Numbered from the stretch's first letter, positions 15,935-25,290 are shown. The stretch: DNA of 64,000 nt from Nocardioides sp. InS609-2 (GCF_023208195.1 NZ_CP060034.1:4460053-4524052), one strand, 5' to 3'. Notes: generated from the sequence alone by a model not told the origin. A program made the numbers and translations.

Positions 15935-17025
15935 GCGAGGAGCGACCGGTAGAGGTTGTCGTGGCTCTCGTCGATCTCGCGGCGCTGCCGGCGACGATCC
16001 CCGACATCGGCACCCAGCTGGGGACGCTCCACGTAGGCCCTCGTGACCGCCGCGCGTAGCGACTCGGCGTCGAACTGGGACTCGTCGTGCACATAGCTCA
16101 GCACGGGGCCCTGGTCGGCGAAGTGTCCGCACGTGGGGGCAACCACCGTGGTCTGGAGGTCGCGGCAGGCCTCGAGCCAGCCGGAGTGGGTGCCGAAGCG
16201 GTAAGGGAGGACCGAGACATCGAGGGAGGCGAGGTAGGTCCACAGCTCGAGGTCGGTGAGGTAGTCGTGCACGTGCAGCTCGAGCGCGCCCAGCCGGTGC
16301 TCTGTGTCGAGCAGGGTAGCCAGCTCCGCGTCGTACCTCGCCCCACCCGGCTTGAGCACGTCGTTGTGACCGTTGACCTGGAGTACGGCACCGTCGAGAT
16401 CGCGAACCGTTGCCACGAGGGTCGACATGAGCCGTTTCGGGTCCATGCTCGCCCGCAGACTCTTGACGTGCAGGCCCACCCGAAAGGTGTCTTGCGGGAC
16501 GGAGGAGCGCTGGGCTCGCAGGGCGGAAACGGTGCGTAGGTCGACGACGTGGGGGTGCGGCACAACGGTGGCGGTGCGGCCCCATCGTTCGCTGATCTCG
16601 CTCGCGGCACCCGCGGTGAGCGTGATCAGGCCATCGGCCGCAGGTACGAGGACATCGAGCTGCTCGTCGTGAAGAGCGCGTTCTGAGTGGTGGGGGTTGC
16701 GCAGGTCATGCGCCGTGAACACGAGGGGCTTTCCCCGCTGGCGCAAGGTGCGGGTGAGGACATCCAGCTGCTCCGGAGTCGTTGCGTCGAAGCCGAAGTG
16801 CAGATGGAAGATGTCGAACTCCGCGGCGGCCGCCCACTCCGGACGAAGCATCACCGGCGGCCACCACCGCTGGGCCGTCGAGCTGGTGCCGCCCGGGTCC
16901 GGGTCGCGCAACCGCCGAACCGAGCGGCCGCCCGGCGCCGACAGGTGCCGGACGTAGACGTGTCCCGCAGGCACCGAGGCCACGGTGAGTGTTCGTTGCA
17001 AGGATGGGGAGTCCACGAGCGTCAT
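15931..17025 (-). CDS. Glycosyltransferase family 1/4-like protein, first gene of the operon
   Basis: The 364-residue protein has a GT-B pattern. EFDIFHLHFGFDA is followed by LVFTAHDLRNPHH, ADGLITLTAGAASEI and HPHVVDL as the linker, and a C-terminal half with DVSVLPYRFGTHSGWLEACRDL and CGHFADQGPV. The classical GT4 signature is weaker than in the next gene, so it may bind a different donor. A ribosome site AAGGGG lies about eleven bases before ATG 17025. The three following genes overlap it and one another in ATGA style, so all four are co-transcribed. Confidence 0.8.
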   Translation of the reverse strand: MTLVDSPSLQRTLTVASVPAGHVYVRHLSAPGGRSVRRLRDPDPGGTSSTAQRWWPPVMLRPEWAAAAEFDIFHLHFGFDATTPEQLDVLTRTLRQRGKPLVFTAHDLRNPHHSERALHDEQLDVLVPAADGLITLTAGAASEISERWGRTATVVPHPHVVDLRTVSALRAQRSSVPQDTFRVGLHVKSLRASMDPKRLMSTLVATVRDLDGAVLQVNGHNDVLKPGGARYDAELATLLDTEHRLGALELHVHDYLTDLELWTYLASLDVSVLPYRFGTHSGWLEACRDLQTTVVAPTCGHFADQGPVLSYVHDESQFDAESLRAAVTRAYVERPQLGADVGDRRRQRREIDESHDNLYRSLLA

Positions 17026-17365
17026 GCATTCAGGTACCCCTTAAGACATGCGGTCAAGCATTGTGCGAACCGCCGGAGCAGATTTTCTCGGACCGACGGA
17101 TCGTCGGGCATCCGGGGCTTCCGCGATCGCTTCGGAGATGCCGGGGATGCACCGCGGGATGGCCGAGCCAGGCCTCGGGGGAGTAGAGGGCACCGTTCAA
17201 CACGGTCGACTCGCCTGGCCCTGCGTCGATGCGACCGACACCTGGGCCGTCATCCGGGTGCCAACCAAGCAGCTGACGTGACGTCTCAGCCATCGATGCC
17301 CGTCGCGCTGTGCGGCTCACCCACGGGCTTGCTGGGCGGCTGTTCGACGGAGGTCGCGTCCGTCT
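17026..17365. other. Region between csoR remnant and glycosyltransferase operon
   Basis: No intact gene is visible. The minus-strand csoR frame runs on through part of this DNA as nonsense after losing homology. The part next to 17025 should hold the promoter of the glycosyltransferase operon, but I could not pick clear -35/-10 boxes. Confidence 0.4.
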
Positions 17366-17539
17366 CGCCTTCGTGACGGCGGAGACCTGGGTGAGGATGT
17401 CGATGCAGTACTTGTCGTCCTCGACCATGCGGGCGATGCCTTTGACCTGGCCCTCTATGCGGCGCATCCGCTTGAGGTAGTCGTCCTTCTGGTTCCTATA
17501 GCCCGGGGGCGTATTGCCCTCGCTCGTGACGACTACCAT
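17366..17539 (-). pseudogene. csoR: Truncated CsoR-type copper-sensing repressor
   Basis: Residues 8-58 read NTPPGYRNQKDDYLKRMRRI and EGQVKGIARMVEDDKYCIDI followed by LTQVSAVTKA. This is the N-terminal half of a CsoR/RcnR repressor with the first metal-ligand Cys (in YCIDIL). Homology ends abruptly at TKA. The following ALQ...H-C region, which carries the His and second Cys ligands and the tetramer helices, is replaced by unrelated codons. The frame continues to 17054 without resemblance. No copA or copZ follows. Metal sensing is therefore lost, although the operator at the start codon persists. Confidence 0.8.
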
Positions 17540-17554
17540 ACCCCCCTAGTGTAT
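17538..17554. promoter_or_regulatory. CsoR-type operator palindrome
   Basis: ATACCCCCCTAGTGTAT overlaps the csoR start region. The ATAC...GTAT arms around a C-run resemble known CsoR operators (TACCCC...GGGGTA type). Position and sequence suggest former autoregulation. Confidence 0.55.
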
Positions 17555-17652
17555 TTGAAGCAGGCCAGCTGGAAACCCACGCGAGAACAGTGGTGCCCCG
17601 CCGATACGATCAGCGGGTCCGATCCACAGCCCACCCATCAGGGAGTACCACC

Positions 17653-19635
17653 GTGTCCGAGATCAAGGTCGTCCGCATCCACGCCGGTGAGCGTCAGGAG
17701 CGGACCACCACGACGGGCACGAAGGCGTGGGAGCTGTTCGCCGACGACAGCAACGTGATCGCGGCGCGGGTGGGCGGCAGCCTCAGGGACCTCGCCCACG
17801 AGCTCGCCGACGGCGACCAGGTCGAGGGCGTGGCCATGGACAGCCCCGACGGGCGCGACATCCTGCGCCACTCCGCCGCGCACGTGCTCGCCCAGGCCGT
17901 GCAGCAGCTGTTCCCGCAGGCGCGCCTCGGCATCGGCCCGCCGATCGAGAACGGCTTCTACTACGACTTCGACGTCGAGACCCCTTTCGTGCCCGAGGAT
18001 CTCGCCAAGATCGAGACCGCGATGCGCAAGATCATCAAGGAGGGCCAGAAGTTCGACCGTCGTGTCACCACCGATGCCGACGCCCTCGTCGAGCTGAAGG
18101 ATGAGCCCTACAAGGTCGAGCTCATCGGCCTCAAGGGCAGCTCGAGCGAGGCCGCCGAGGGTGCGTCGGTCGAGGTCGGTGCCGGCGAGCTGACCATCTA
18201 CGACAACGTACGACGCAACGGCGACGTCGCGTGGAGCGACCTGTGCCGTGGCCCGCACCTGCCCACCACCAAGCGGATCCCGGCGTTCAAGCTGATGCGC
18301 TCGGCCGCGGCGTACTGGCGAGGTGACGAGAAGAACAAGCAGCTTCAGCGCATCTACGGCACCGCCTGGGAGTCGAAGGAGGAGCTGGAAGCGCACCTGC
18401 ACCGCATCGAGGAGGCGGAGCGCCGCGACCACCGCAAGCTCGGCCGCGACCTCGACCTCTACTCGTTCCCCGACGAGCTCGGCTCCGGCCTCGCGGTCTT
18501 CCACCCCAAGGGTGGGGTGATCCGGCGGGTCATGGAGGACTACGTCAAGCAGCGCCACATCGAGGAGGGCTTCGAGTACGTCGCCACCCCGCACATCACC
18601 AAGGAGGGGCTCTTCCACACCTCCGGGCACCTGCCGTACTACGCAGACACGATGTTCCCGCCCATGGAGATGGAGGGCAGCGACTACTACCTCAAGGCCA
18701 TGAACTGCCCGATGCACAACCTGATCTATCGCTCGCGCGGCCGTTCCTATCGGGAGCTCCCGCTGCGTCTGTTCGAGCTCGGGTCGGTCTATCGCTACGA
18801 GAAGTCCGGAGTGGTGCACGGGCTGACCAGGGTGCGCGGCCTGACCATGGACGACTCGCACTCCTATGTCATGCCCGAGCAGGCGGCCGACGAGATCAAG
18901 CACCTGTTGACCTTCCTACTCGGCCTGCTCAAGGACTTCGGACTGGACGACTTCTACCTCGAGCTGTCCACGCGCGACGACTCCAAGCCCGACAAGTTCA
19001 TCGGCTCCAACGAGGAGTGGGCCAAGGCGACCCGCATCCTCGAGGAAGCCGCCACCGAGTCGGGACTGGAGCTCGTAGCAGACCCGGGCGGTGCCGCGTT
19101 CTACGGACCGAAGATCTCGGTGCAGGCCCGCGACGCGATCGGCCGGACCTGGCAGATGTCGACCGTCCAGTACGACTTCAACCAGCCGAAGGGCTTCGAG
19201 CTGGAGTACCAGGCTCCTGACGGCACCCGCCAGCAGCCGGTGATGATCCACTCCGCGAAGTTCGGCTCGATGGAGCGCTTCATGGGCGTGCTGGTCGAGC
19301 ACTACGCCGGTGCCTTCCCGCCCTGGCTCGCGCCGGTGCAGGTGCAGGCGATCCCGATCGCCGACGTACACGCCGACTACCTGCACGACATCGCCAAGCG
19401 GATGAAGGCGCAGGGCCTGCGCGTCGAGGTCGACGACTCCGACGACCGGATGCAGAAGAAGATCCGTAACGCGCAGCTGCAGAAGGTGCCGTTCATGATG
19501 ATCGCCGGCAACGACGACATCGAGGCCGGCGCCGTGTCGTTCCGCTACCGCGACGGACGCCAGGACAACGGCGTCCCCGTCGACGAGGCGATTGCGCGTG
19601 TTGCGGAGGCTGTTGCCGGGCGCGTCCAGGTCTAG
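17653..19635 (+). CDS. thrS: Threonine--tRNA ligase
   Basis: The enzyme charges tRNA-Thr in the cytoplasm. The 660-residue protein has a TGS domain (about 1-65), the editing/SAD region with [12 protein letters not shown] and [11 protein letters not shown] (HxxxH...C-type zinc editing site), and the class II core. The core shows motif 2 [19 protein letters not shown], the zinc-binding MNCPMHN, and motif 3 [12 protein letters not shown]. An anticodon-binding domain closes it ([17 protein letters not shown]). GTG 17653 has GGGAG seven bases upstream and yields the usual start ([12 protein letters not shown]); the frame is open upstream without homology. No T-box is visible. HIT follows three bases later. 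Confidence 0.97.
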   Translation: MSEIKVVRIHAGERQERTTTTGTKAWELFADDSNVIAARVGGSLRDLAHELADGDQVEGVAMDSPDGRDILRHSAAHVLAQAVQQLFPQARLGIGPPIENGFYYDFDVETPFVPEDLAKIETAMRKIIKEGQKFDRRVTTDADALVELKDEPYKVELIGLKGSSSEAAEGASVEVGAGELTIYDNVRRNGDVAWSDLCRGPHLPTTKRIPAFKLMRSAAAYWRGDEKNKQLQRIYGTAWESKEELEAHLHRIEEAERRDHRKLGRDLDLYSFPDELGSGLAVFHPKGGVIRRVMEDYVKQRHIEEGFEYVATPHITKEGLFHTSGHLPYYADTMFPPMEMEGSDYYLKAMNCPMHNLIYRSRGRSYRELPLRLFELGSVYRYEKSGVVHGLTRVRGLTMDDSHSYVMPEQAADEIKHLLTFLLGLLKDFGLDDFYLELSTRDDSKPDKFIGSNEEWAKATRILEEAATESGLELVADPGGAAFYGPKISVQARDAIGRTWQMSTVQYDFNQPKGFELEYQAPDGTRQQPVMIHSAKFGSMERFMGVLVEHYAGAFPPWLAPVQVQAIPIADVHADYLHDIAKRMKAQGLRVEVDDSDDRMQKKIRNAQLQKVPFMMIAGNDDIEAGAVSFRYRDGRQDNGVPVDEAIARVAEAVAGRVQV

Positions 19636-19638
19636 TGC

Positions 19639-20106
19639 GTGACGGTCTCCCATGAACCCGGCGGCTACGACTGTCCTTTCTGCCTGATCCAGCACGGCGT
19701 GTTCAACGACCACAACCGGCCCGAGGACCTCGTGGCCGGCGACGACCTCGCGTTCGCACGCATCTCGCCGAAGTGGTGGCCGGCCAATCCCGGCGCCGCT
19801 CTGGTGATGCCACGCGCACACCACGAGAACCTGTACGACGTGCCGGACGACGCGGGCCATGCAGTGTGGGACCTGACCAGGCGGGTCGCGCGTGCGATGA
19901 GGTCGGTGTACGGGTGTGACGGCTCGTCGATCCGCCAGCACAACGAACCCGCAGGCGACCAGGACGTCTGGCACCTGCACGTCCACGTCTTTCCGCGCTG
20001 GCGGGACGACCGCCTCTACGAGCGGCACGCCCAGGCGCGCTGGGTGAGTCCAGTGGAACGGGCGCCGTATGCCGATCTGCTGCGGACGGCGCTGCTCGAC
20101 AGCTGA
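19639..20106 (+). CDS. HIT-domain nucleotide hydrolase/transferase
   Basis: The 155-residue histidine-triad protein has HLHVHV at residues 112-117 (catalytic His triad) and the zinc-like CPFC pair near the start (residues 12-15). HIT proteins cleave nucleoside phosphates such as AMP-NH2 or Ap4A. It is translated from GTG almost directly after thrS and probably shares its transcript. It is distinct from the Ap4A-phosphorylase-like gene at 20853. Confidence 0.9.
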   Translation: MTVSHEPGGYDCPFCLIQHGVFNDHNRPEDLVAGDDLAFARISPKWWPANPGAALVMPRAHHENLYDVPDDAGHAVWDLTRRVARAMRSVYGCDGSSIRQHNEPAGDQDVWHLHVHVFPRWRDDRLYERHAQARWVSPVERAPYADLLRTALLDS

Positions 20107-20112
20107 GTGGAG

Positions 20113-20829
20113 CTACCGCGCAGGGTTCTTCGCGAGGAACTTCCGGATGTGCTCGCGCGGCGCGTCGCGAATCTCGGGGCCGTGCGTGAATGCTGCGACG
20201 TCGTACTGGAGCTCGGTGAGGCGGTGCGCGGTCTGCTGGGTCATCCGGAAGTCGGTGCAGAACGACTTCACCGGCCAGCGCAGGCCGAGCACGTTGAAGA
20301 TCGAGTCGCCGGTGATGAGCACGCCGGAGCTCTCGTGGAAGTACGCCGCGTGGCCGGGCGAGTGTCCGGGAGTGTGTATGACGCGCAGCCCACCGGCCAC
20401 CGGGAGCACCTGGCCGTCAGTCAGCTCCTCCGAGACAGGCACCGGGTCGAACGTCGCCGGCGGCGAGAGACGCTGCATCAGCTTGCCGAGCCTCGTCGTC
20501 GCCTGCTGGGGCGGCGACTGCCCGGTACGCGCGTACTCCGCGTCGTCGGTGTGCACGCCGAACTCCTGCCCCGTGACCTTCGCGACGTGCGCCGCCCCGC
20601 CGGCATGGTCGACGTGGGCGTGGGTGAGCAGCAGCCGTGTGACGTCGGACGGACCGGAGCCGATGGAGGACAGCGCGGCCATCACCTTGGGGCCGGACGA
20701 CTTCAGGCCCATGTCGATCAGCGTCACCTGGCCGTCGGCGTCACGCAGGATGAACCCGTTGACGAAGTCACGCACCAGCGGCACCCGCCATACACCGGGT
20801 GCGAGCTCGACCGTTGCCTGTCGTGCCAT
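20113..20829 (-). CDS. Metallo-beta-lactamase-fold hydrolase
   Basis: The 238-residue protein has THAHVDHAGG (H70, H72, D74, H75 metal ligands), HTPGHSPGH (third His) and GDSIFNVLG (bridging Asp). The closing FTHGPEI supplies the last His. This is a glyoxalase-II-like/MBL hydrolase of unknown substrate. It sits on the opposite strand between two HIT genes, an insertion relative to the mycobacterial gene order. Confidence 0.9.
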   Translation of the reverse strand: MARQATVELAPGVWRVPLVRDFVNGFILRDADGQVTLIDMGLKSSGPKVMAALSSIGSGPSDVTRLLLTHAHVDHAGGAAHVAKVTGQEFGVHTDDAEYARTGQSPPQQATTRLGKLMQRLSPPATFDPVPVSEELTDGQVLPVAGGLRVIHTPGHSPGHAAYFHESSGVLITGDSIFNVLGLRWPVKSFCTDFRMTQQTAHRLTELQYDVAAFTHGPEIRDAPREHIRKFLAKNPAR

Positions 20830-20852
20830 GTGTTCCTCCTAGAGTGACCGTC

Positions 20853-21389
20853 ATGTCCGATGATGCCGTGCGCCAGGACGGAGCGGGAGCCCCCGACGAG
20901 CTCGAGCGTCTCTGGACGCCGTACCGGATGGCCTACATCCGTGGCGAGAACAAGCCGGACGACGACTCGACGGGCCAGTGCCCGTTCTGCCGGGTGCCGA
21001 CGCTGGACGACGAGGCCGGGCTGATCGTGCACCGTGGCGACCTGGCCTACGTGGTGCTGAACCTCTACCCGTACTCGCCGGGGCACCTGATGGTGTGTCC
21101 CTACCGGCACGTCGCCGACTACACCGACACCACCGACGCCGAGGCGGTCGAGATCGCGGCGCTGACCAAGCGGGCGATGGCCACGATTCGGGGAGTGTCG
21201 GGCGCGGGCGGCTTCAACCTGGGCATGAACCAGGGCAGCGTTGCGGGCGCTGGCATCTCGGCGCACCTGCACCAGCACGTGGTGCCGCGCTGGCCCGGTG
21301 ACCAGAACTTCATGCCGATCATCGGCCGCACGCGCACGCTGCCCGAACTGCTGCAGGACACCCGGGCCCACCTGGCCGAGGCCTGGTAG
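20853..21389 (+). CDS. HIT-family Ap4A phosphorylase (Rv2613c-like)
   Basis: The 178-residue protein matches the mycobacterial Ap4A phosphorylase pattern: ERLWTPYRMAYI, VLNLYPYSPGHLMVCPYRHV, FNLGMNQGSVAGAGISAHLH and HVVPRWPGDQNFMPIIG with HIT residues at 138-143. A CPFC motif sits near residue 43. The enzyme phosphorolyses Ap4A to ADP and ATP. I chose ATG 20853; an upstream GTG (20844) is possible. Its place between thrS and pgsA is conserved in actinobacteria. Confidence 0.9.
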   Translation: MSDDAVRQDGAGAPDELERLWTPYRMAYIRGENKPDDDSTGQCPFCRVPTLDDEAGLIVHRGDLAYVVLNLYPYSPGHLMVCPYRHVADYTDTTDAEAVEIAALTKRAMATIRGVSGAGGFNLGMNQGSVAGAGISAHLHQHVVPRWPGDQNFMPIIGRTRTLPELLQDTRAHLAEAW

Positions 21390-21398
21390 GCGCAGGCC

Positions 21399-22541
21399 TC
21401 AGCCGATGAGGTGCGGCTGCTCCTCGGAGCGACCCTGGAACGCCAGGATCGCCGGGTTCAGGATCAGGCCGTCGCGGATCTCGATGGCGCGGCTGATGGT
21501 CTCGTCGGCAAGCCACGAGTCGGGCCCCGACAGCACCGTCTCGATGAACGGCAGCAGCGCCTCGCTGTTCTCCCACGTCGCGGAGTTCCAGAGGTACGAC
21601 GGGCTGTGGTCGACCGCGTAGTAGTTGACGTGGTCGCCGACGGTGAACATCGGGTCGTCGAAGGTAGTCGGCGTGGCCCACTCGAAGCCCATGGCCTCGT
21701 CGCACGACACGTCGACGATCAGGCTGCCGGGACGGAAGGCGACGAGGTCGTCGTTTCGCAGGTAGGTGAGCGGCGCGGCGGTGTCCTGCAGCGTGCAGTT
21801 GACGATGATGTCGTTCTCCGCGAGGTACGGCGCGAGGGGCACGCGGCCGCGGTCGGTGATGACGTGACTGGCGGACGGATCGTCCGGGTCGTGGTCGAAC
21901 TGCCGGATCCGCACCGAGTGGATGGGCGAGCCGACGGCCGCGACACCACGGGTCGTGAGCACCGCGACCTCGTTGACGCCATGCGCCTTCAGGGCCGTCA
22001 CCGCACCGCGGGCGGTCGCGCCGAAGCCGATCACCACCGCGCTCAGCCGACGGCCGTAGTCGCCCGTGATGCCGACGAGCTCCATCGCCTGGAGCACCGA
22101 GCAGTAGCCCGCGAGCTCGTTGTTCTTGTGGAAGACGTGCAGGCCGACGTAGCCGTCGACGGTCCAGTGGTTCATCGCCTCGAAGGCGATCATCGTCAGC
22201 TTCCTGTCGATCGCCAGCTGGGTGATCTCCGTGTCCTGGACGCAGTGCGGCCAACCCCAGAGCACCTGACCCTCACGCATGGCCGCGACGTCCTCGTGCT
22301 GCGGCTTGGGGAGTACGACGACGTCGGAGTCCCTGATGATCTCGTCGCGGGACGCGAAGCCGGCGACGAACTCGGCCAAGTCGTCGTCACTGCGTCCGAA
22401 GCGCTCGCCGTACCCGTGCTCGAGGGTGATCTGGGCCGCGATGTGCGGCTCCAGTCGCGCTAGGTGTTCGGGGTGCAGGGGGAGGCGGTGTTCGTTCTCC
22501 TTGGCGGACGTGCCGATGATGCCGAGGCTGAGGAGGCTCAC
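21399..22541 (-). CDS. Alanine dehydrogenase/PNT-family protein, N5-(carboxyethyl)ornithine synthase-like
   Basis: The 380-residue protein opens with LGIIGTSAKENEHRLPLHPE, the AlaDH/PNT N-terminal domain. A Rossmann domain follows with AVVIGFGATARGAVTALKAHG, then a conserved tail (SYLWNSATWENSEAL). Relatives are annotated as N5-(carboxyethyl)ornithine synthase, which condenses pyruvate with ornithine using NADPH; the substrate here is inferred. Its GTG start overlaps the stop of the upstream 44-residue gene (GTGA), indicating coupled translation. It is transcribed against thrS-pgsA. Confidence 0.8.
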   Translation of the reverse strand: MSLLSLGIIGTSAKENEHRLPLHPEHLARLEPHIAAQITLEHGYGERFGRSDDDLAEFVAGFASRDEIIRDSDVVVLPKPQHEDVAAMREGQVLWGWPHCVQDTEITQLAIDRKLTMIAFEAMNHWTVDGYVGLHVFHKNNELAGYCSVLQAMELVGITGDYGRRLSAVVIGFGATARGAVTALKAHGVNEVAVLTTRGVAAVGSPIHSVRIRQFDHDPDDPSASHVITDRGRVPLAPYLAENDIIVNCTLQDTAAPLTYLRNDDLVAFRPGSLIVDVSCDEAMGFEWATPTTFDDPMFTVGDHVNYYAVDHSPSYLWNSATWENSEALLPFIETVLSGPDSWLADETISRAIEIRDGLILNPAILAFQGRSEEQPHLIG

Positions 22542-22672
22542 TTCTTCTTGTTGCCCAGGCTCTCCACGGCGGTGTTCGCGCCGGAGGCTTTCGCGTGCTT
22601 CTCGGCCCGCTTCTCCTTGATGGACTTGCTGGACTTCTTGGTCATGCCTTGCCGTGGCGACTTGTCGGCCAT
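22538..22672 (-). CDS. Small Lys-rich conserved protein (44 aa)
   Basis: MADKSPRQGMTKKSSKSIKE continues to a GNKKK end. It is a very basic, hydrophilic peptide with no transmembrane segment. Similar MADKSPRQ...KKxxKSxKEKR micro-proteins are common in actinobacteria and have no known function; nucleic-acid binding is plausible from composition only. It is translationally coupled to the downstream dehydrogenase and divergent from the inositol-phosphatase gene. Confidence 0.75.
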   Translation of the reverse strand: MADKSPRQGMTKKSSKSIKEKRAEKHAKASGANTAVESLGNKKK

Positions 22673-22742
22673 CGGGGCTCCCTTGTTGGAAGCCTGAATG
22701 GCTCCGTGCTGCCACAATACGCCAGCCGGTAGCGTTCGCGCC

Positions 22743-23495
22743 GTGGACGATGCGCAGCTGGCAGCCGACCTGGTCCGTGAGGCCGGAGCCCTCGCTCTCG
22801 GCATGCTCGCCGAGGGTGTGGACACGGAGCGCAAGACGTCGGTGTCCGACGTCGTGACCGCCGCAGACCGGGCCGCCGAGCGGCACGTGGTCGACCGGCT
22901 CCGGGTCGAGCGCCCCGACGACGCGATCGTGGGGGAGGAGGGTGCCGACCACCCCGGCACCACCGGCCGGACCTGGGTCATCGACCCCGTCGACGGCACC
23001 TACAACTTCTCGCACGGGCTCGGCTGGTGGTGCTCCGCGATCGCGCTCTCCGACACCGACGGAGTGGTACTCGGCGCTGTGCACCACCCCGAGACCGACA
23101 TCCTCTACGTCGGCGGGCCGGACCTGCACCCCACGCGCAACGGCGTGTCCATGGCACCGATCGGTGACGTCGCGCTGTCCCAGACCTGCGCCGCGACCTA
23201 CCTTCACCCGCCCATCGACGACGAGCGAGGCGCCGCCTTCGCCCGGGTCGTGGGCGGCCTGGCGACCCTGCGGATGCTCGGCTCCGGCACCCTCGACGCG
23301 ATGGCGGTGGCCCAGGGGCAGTTCGGCGTCACGTTCCAGCACTCCGTGGCCGACTGGGACCGGTTGCCCGGCGAGGCGATCATCCGCGGGCTCGGCGGCG
23401 AGGCCCGTCGTACGTCGGCAGCAGGGGTCGAGTGGTACGTCGCCGGGGCGCCCACCGCGGTGGCCGAGGTCTGCGCCGCACTCGAGTCCCGGTAG
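22743..23495 (+). CDS. Inositol-monophosphatase-family phosphatase
   Basis: The 250-residue protein has the metal-binding signatures of the IMPase family: GEEGAD (Glu), WVIDPVDGTYNF (DPxDGT) and VADWDRLPGEAIIRGLGG (third Asp). Substrates in the family include myo-inositol phosphate, histidinol phosphate and PAP. GTG 22743 starts the conserved N-terminal helix. It ends only nine bases before pgsA, the phosphatidylinositol-phosphate synthase, which suggests an inositol-related role. Confidence 0.88.
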   Translation: MDDAQLAADLVREAGALALGMLAEGVDTERKTSVSDVVTAADRAAERHVVDRLRVERPDDAIVGEEGADHPGTTGRTWVIDPVDGTYNFSHGLGWWCSAIALSDTDGVVLGAVHHPETDILYVGGPDLHPTRNGVSMAPIGDVALSQTCAATYLHPPIDDERGAAFARVVGGLATLRMLGSGTLDAMAVAQGQFGVTFQHSVADWDRLPGEAIIRGLGGEARRTSAAGVEWYVAGAPTAVAEVCAALESR

Positions 23496-23504
23496 CCTGC
23501 GCCC

Positions 23505-24128
23505 GTGCTCGACAGGTTCAAGGGTTTTTGGCAGGGCGTCATGCTGGCGCCGTTCGTCAGGCTGTTCATCAAGCTCGGGATCAGCCCCGACGCCGTCACT
23601 CTCGTCGGCACTCTCGGGGTGAGCGCCGGCGCGCTGATCTTCTTCCCGCAGGGGATGCTGTGGCAGGGCGTCGTGTTCATCACAGCCTTCGTCTTCAGCG
23701 ACCTGATCGACGGCCAGATGGCCCGCACCATGGGCCGCACCGACAAGTTCGGCGCGTTCCTCGACTCCACCCTCGACCGGATCGCCGATGGTGCGCTGTT
23801 CGCCGGCCTGGCGCTCTTCTTCGCGTGGCAGGTCGAGGACCGGCTCTACCTCGTGCTGTCGCTCGTGTGCCTGGTCATGGGCGGCGTGACGTCGTACGCC
23901 CGGTCGCGGGGCGAGGGGCTCGGCTTCAACGCCAAGACCGGCATCGCCGAGCGGGCCGACCGCCTGGTGGCGATCCTCGTGATGACGTTCTTCGGTGACG
24001 TGCTGGACGTCCCGTTCCTCTACGAGCTCACCCTCTGGGTGCTCGCCGTCGCCAGCACGATCACGGTCATCCAGCGGGTCATGCTCGTCCGCAGGCAGGC
24101 ACTCGCTGCACCCACCGCCGACGGCTGA
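23505..24128 (+). CDS. pgsA: Phosphatidylinositol-phosphate synthase (CDP-alcohol phosphatidyltransferase)
   Basis: The 207-residue membrane enzyme has the complete CDP-alcohol phosphotransferase motif (D66, D69, G70, A73, R74, G83, D87, D91) and several hydrophobic helices. Its position downstream of the Ap4A phosphorylase matches mycobacterial pgsA1, whose product makes phosphatidylinositol phosphate from CDP-diacylglycerol and inositol-1-phosphate. The GTG start follows the IMPase gene closely. The acyltransferase and pimA genes that follow in mycobacteria are absent here. Confidence 0.9.
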   Translation: MLDRFKGFWQGVMLAPFVRLFIKLGISPDAVTLVGTLGVSAGALIFFPQGMLWQGVVFITAFVFSDLIDGQMARTMGRTDKFGAFLDSTLDRIADGALFAGLALFFAWQVEDRLYLVLSLVCLVMGGVTSYARSRGEGLGFNAKTGIAERADRLVAILVMTFFGDVLDVPFLYELTLWVLAVASTITVIQRVMLVRRQALAAPTADG

Positions 24129-24171
24129 TCCCGAATACGGCTTCCGGCACCGGTCGCCGTACGATTGGGGC

Positions 24172-25080
24172 ATGGCTGAGAGCACCCCCGAACACACCCC
24201 CCAGACCGGCACCTCGCGCGTGAAGCGCGGCATGGCAGAGATGCTCAAGGGTGGCGTGATCATGGACGTCGTCACCGCCGAGCAGGCCAAGATCGCCGAG
24301 GACGCCGGAGCCGTCGCGGTGATGGCCCTCGAGCGCGTGCCGGCCGACATCCGTGCCCAGGGCGGCGTCAGCCGGATGAGCGACCCCGACATGATCGACA
24401 GCATCATCGAGACCGTCTCCATCCCGGTGATGGCCAAGGCTCGCATCGGCCACTTCGCCGAGGCGCAGATCCTGCAGAGCCTCGGCGTCGACTACATCGA
24501 CGAGTCCGAGGTGCTGACCCCGGCCGATTACGCCAACCACATCGACAAGTGGCAGTTCACCGTGCCGTTCGTGTGCGGCGCGACCAACCTGGGCGAGGCG
24601 CTGCGTCGCATCACCGAGGGTGCCGCGATGATCCGCTCCAAGGGCGAGGCCGGCACCGGCGACGTCTCCAACGCGGTCACCCACATGCGCACCATCCGCG
24701 CCGAGCTGCGCCGCCTGCAGGGCATGCAGCCCGACGAGCTGTACGTCGCGGCGAAGGAGCTCCAGGCGCCGTACGACCTGGTCAAGGAGGTCGCCGAGGC
24801 CGGCAAGCTCCCGGTGGTCCTCTTCACCGCGGGCGGCATCGCCACCCCGGCCGACGCCGCGATGATGATGCAGCTCGGCGCCGAGGGCGTGTTCGTCGGC
24901 TCCGGCATCTTCAAGTCCGGCAACCCCGAGCAGCGCGCCGAGGCGATCGTCAAGGCCACCACGTTCTACGACGACCCCGACGTCGTCGCCAAGGTCAGCC
25001 GCGGGCTGGGCGAGGCGATGGTCGGCATCAACGTCGACGAGATCCCGCAGCCGCACCGCCTGTCCGAGCGCGGCTGGTGA
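24172..25080 (+). CDS. pdxS: Pyridoxal 5'-phosphate synthase subunit PdxS
   Basis: PdxS makes PLP from ribose 5-phosphate, glyceraldehyde 3-phosphate and ammonia supplied by PdxT. The 302-residue TIM-barrel protein shows [11 protein letters not shown] with the conserved Asp, [38 protein letters not shown] (catalytic Lys), [13 protein letters not shown] and the phosphate-binding [10 protein letters not shown] and [12 protein letters not shown] 24172 gives the normal N-terminus. Its partner pdxT, normally adjacent, lies 8.9 kb downstream because a surface-protein locus intervenes. Confidence 0.97.
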   Translation: MAESTPEHTPQTGTSRVKRGMAEMLKGGVIMDVVTAEQAKIAEDAGAVAVMALERVPADIRAQGGVSRMSDPDMIDSIIETVSIPVMAKARIGHFAEAQILQSLGVDYIDESEVLTPADYANHIDKWQFTVPFVCGATNLGEALRRITEGAAMIRSKGEAGTGDVSNAVTHMRTIRAELRRLQGMQPDELYVAAKELQAPYDLVKEVAEAGKLPVVLFTAGGIATPADAAMMMQLGAEGVFVGSGIFKSGNPEQRAEAIVKATTFYDDPDVVAKVSRGLGEAMVGINVDEIPQPHRLSERGW

Positions 25081-25105
25081 GTTGAGCAGGTCACCCTCAC
25101 TGCTG

Positions 25106-25121
25106 TGGCCCAGAAGGGCCA
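25106..25121 (+). terminator. Hairpin after pdxS, possible terminator
   Basis: TGGCCC-AGAA-GGGCCA forms a perfect 6-bp stem with a tetraloop 26 bases after the pdxS stop. No T-run follows, so termination may be weak or Rho-dependent. Confidence 0.4.
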
Positions 25122-25290
25122 GCTCGTCTAGTCATATCTGACCAGACGACTGTCCCGAATGGCTCGTTCGACCCGGTTGCGAGCCGGATTCGACCCGATC
25201 CGGTCGTTCGTCCTCGTCATCGTGGTATCCGTGCGGCACTCGACTCAGGTGCCGAAGCTGGGTACGTCGGGCAAGTCATGGGGAGACCAC

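Noticed and set aside
14858..16585. A 575-residue fused glycosyltransferase
   Set aside because: The first 216 codons are antisense-frame nonsense of the upstream gene; the fold starts at ATG 15934.
13066..17025. Assignment of the four glycosyltransferases to a specific capsule or lipoglycan pathway
   Set aside because: No polymerase, flippase, sugar-nucleotide enzyme or acceptor gene is adjacent, so the product cannot be named.
17555..17652. T-box riboswitch upstream of thrS
   Set aside because: Only about 100 bases are available and no T-box consensus or T-run terminator is visible.
21399..24446. A 1015-codon minus-strand frame
   Set aside because: Only the part up to GTG 22541 encodes a protein family; the rest is antisense to the IMPase, pgsA and pdxS genes.
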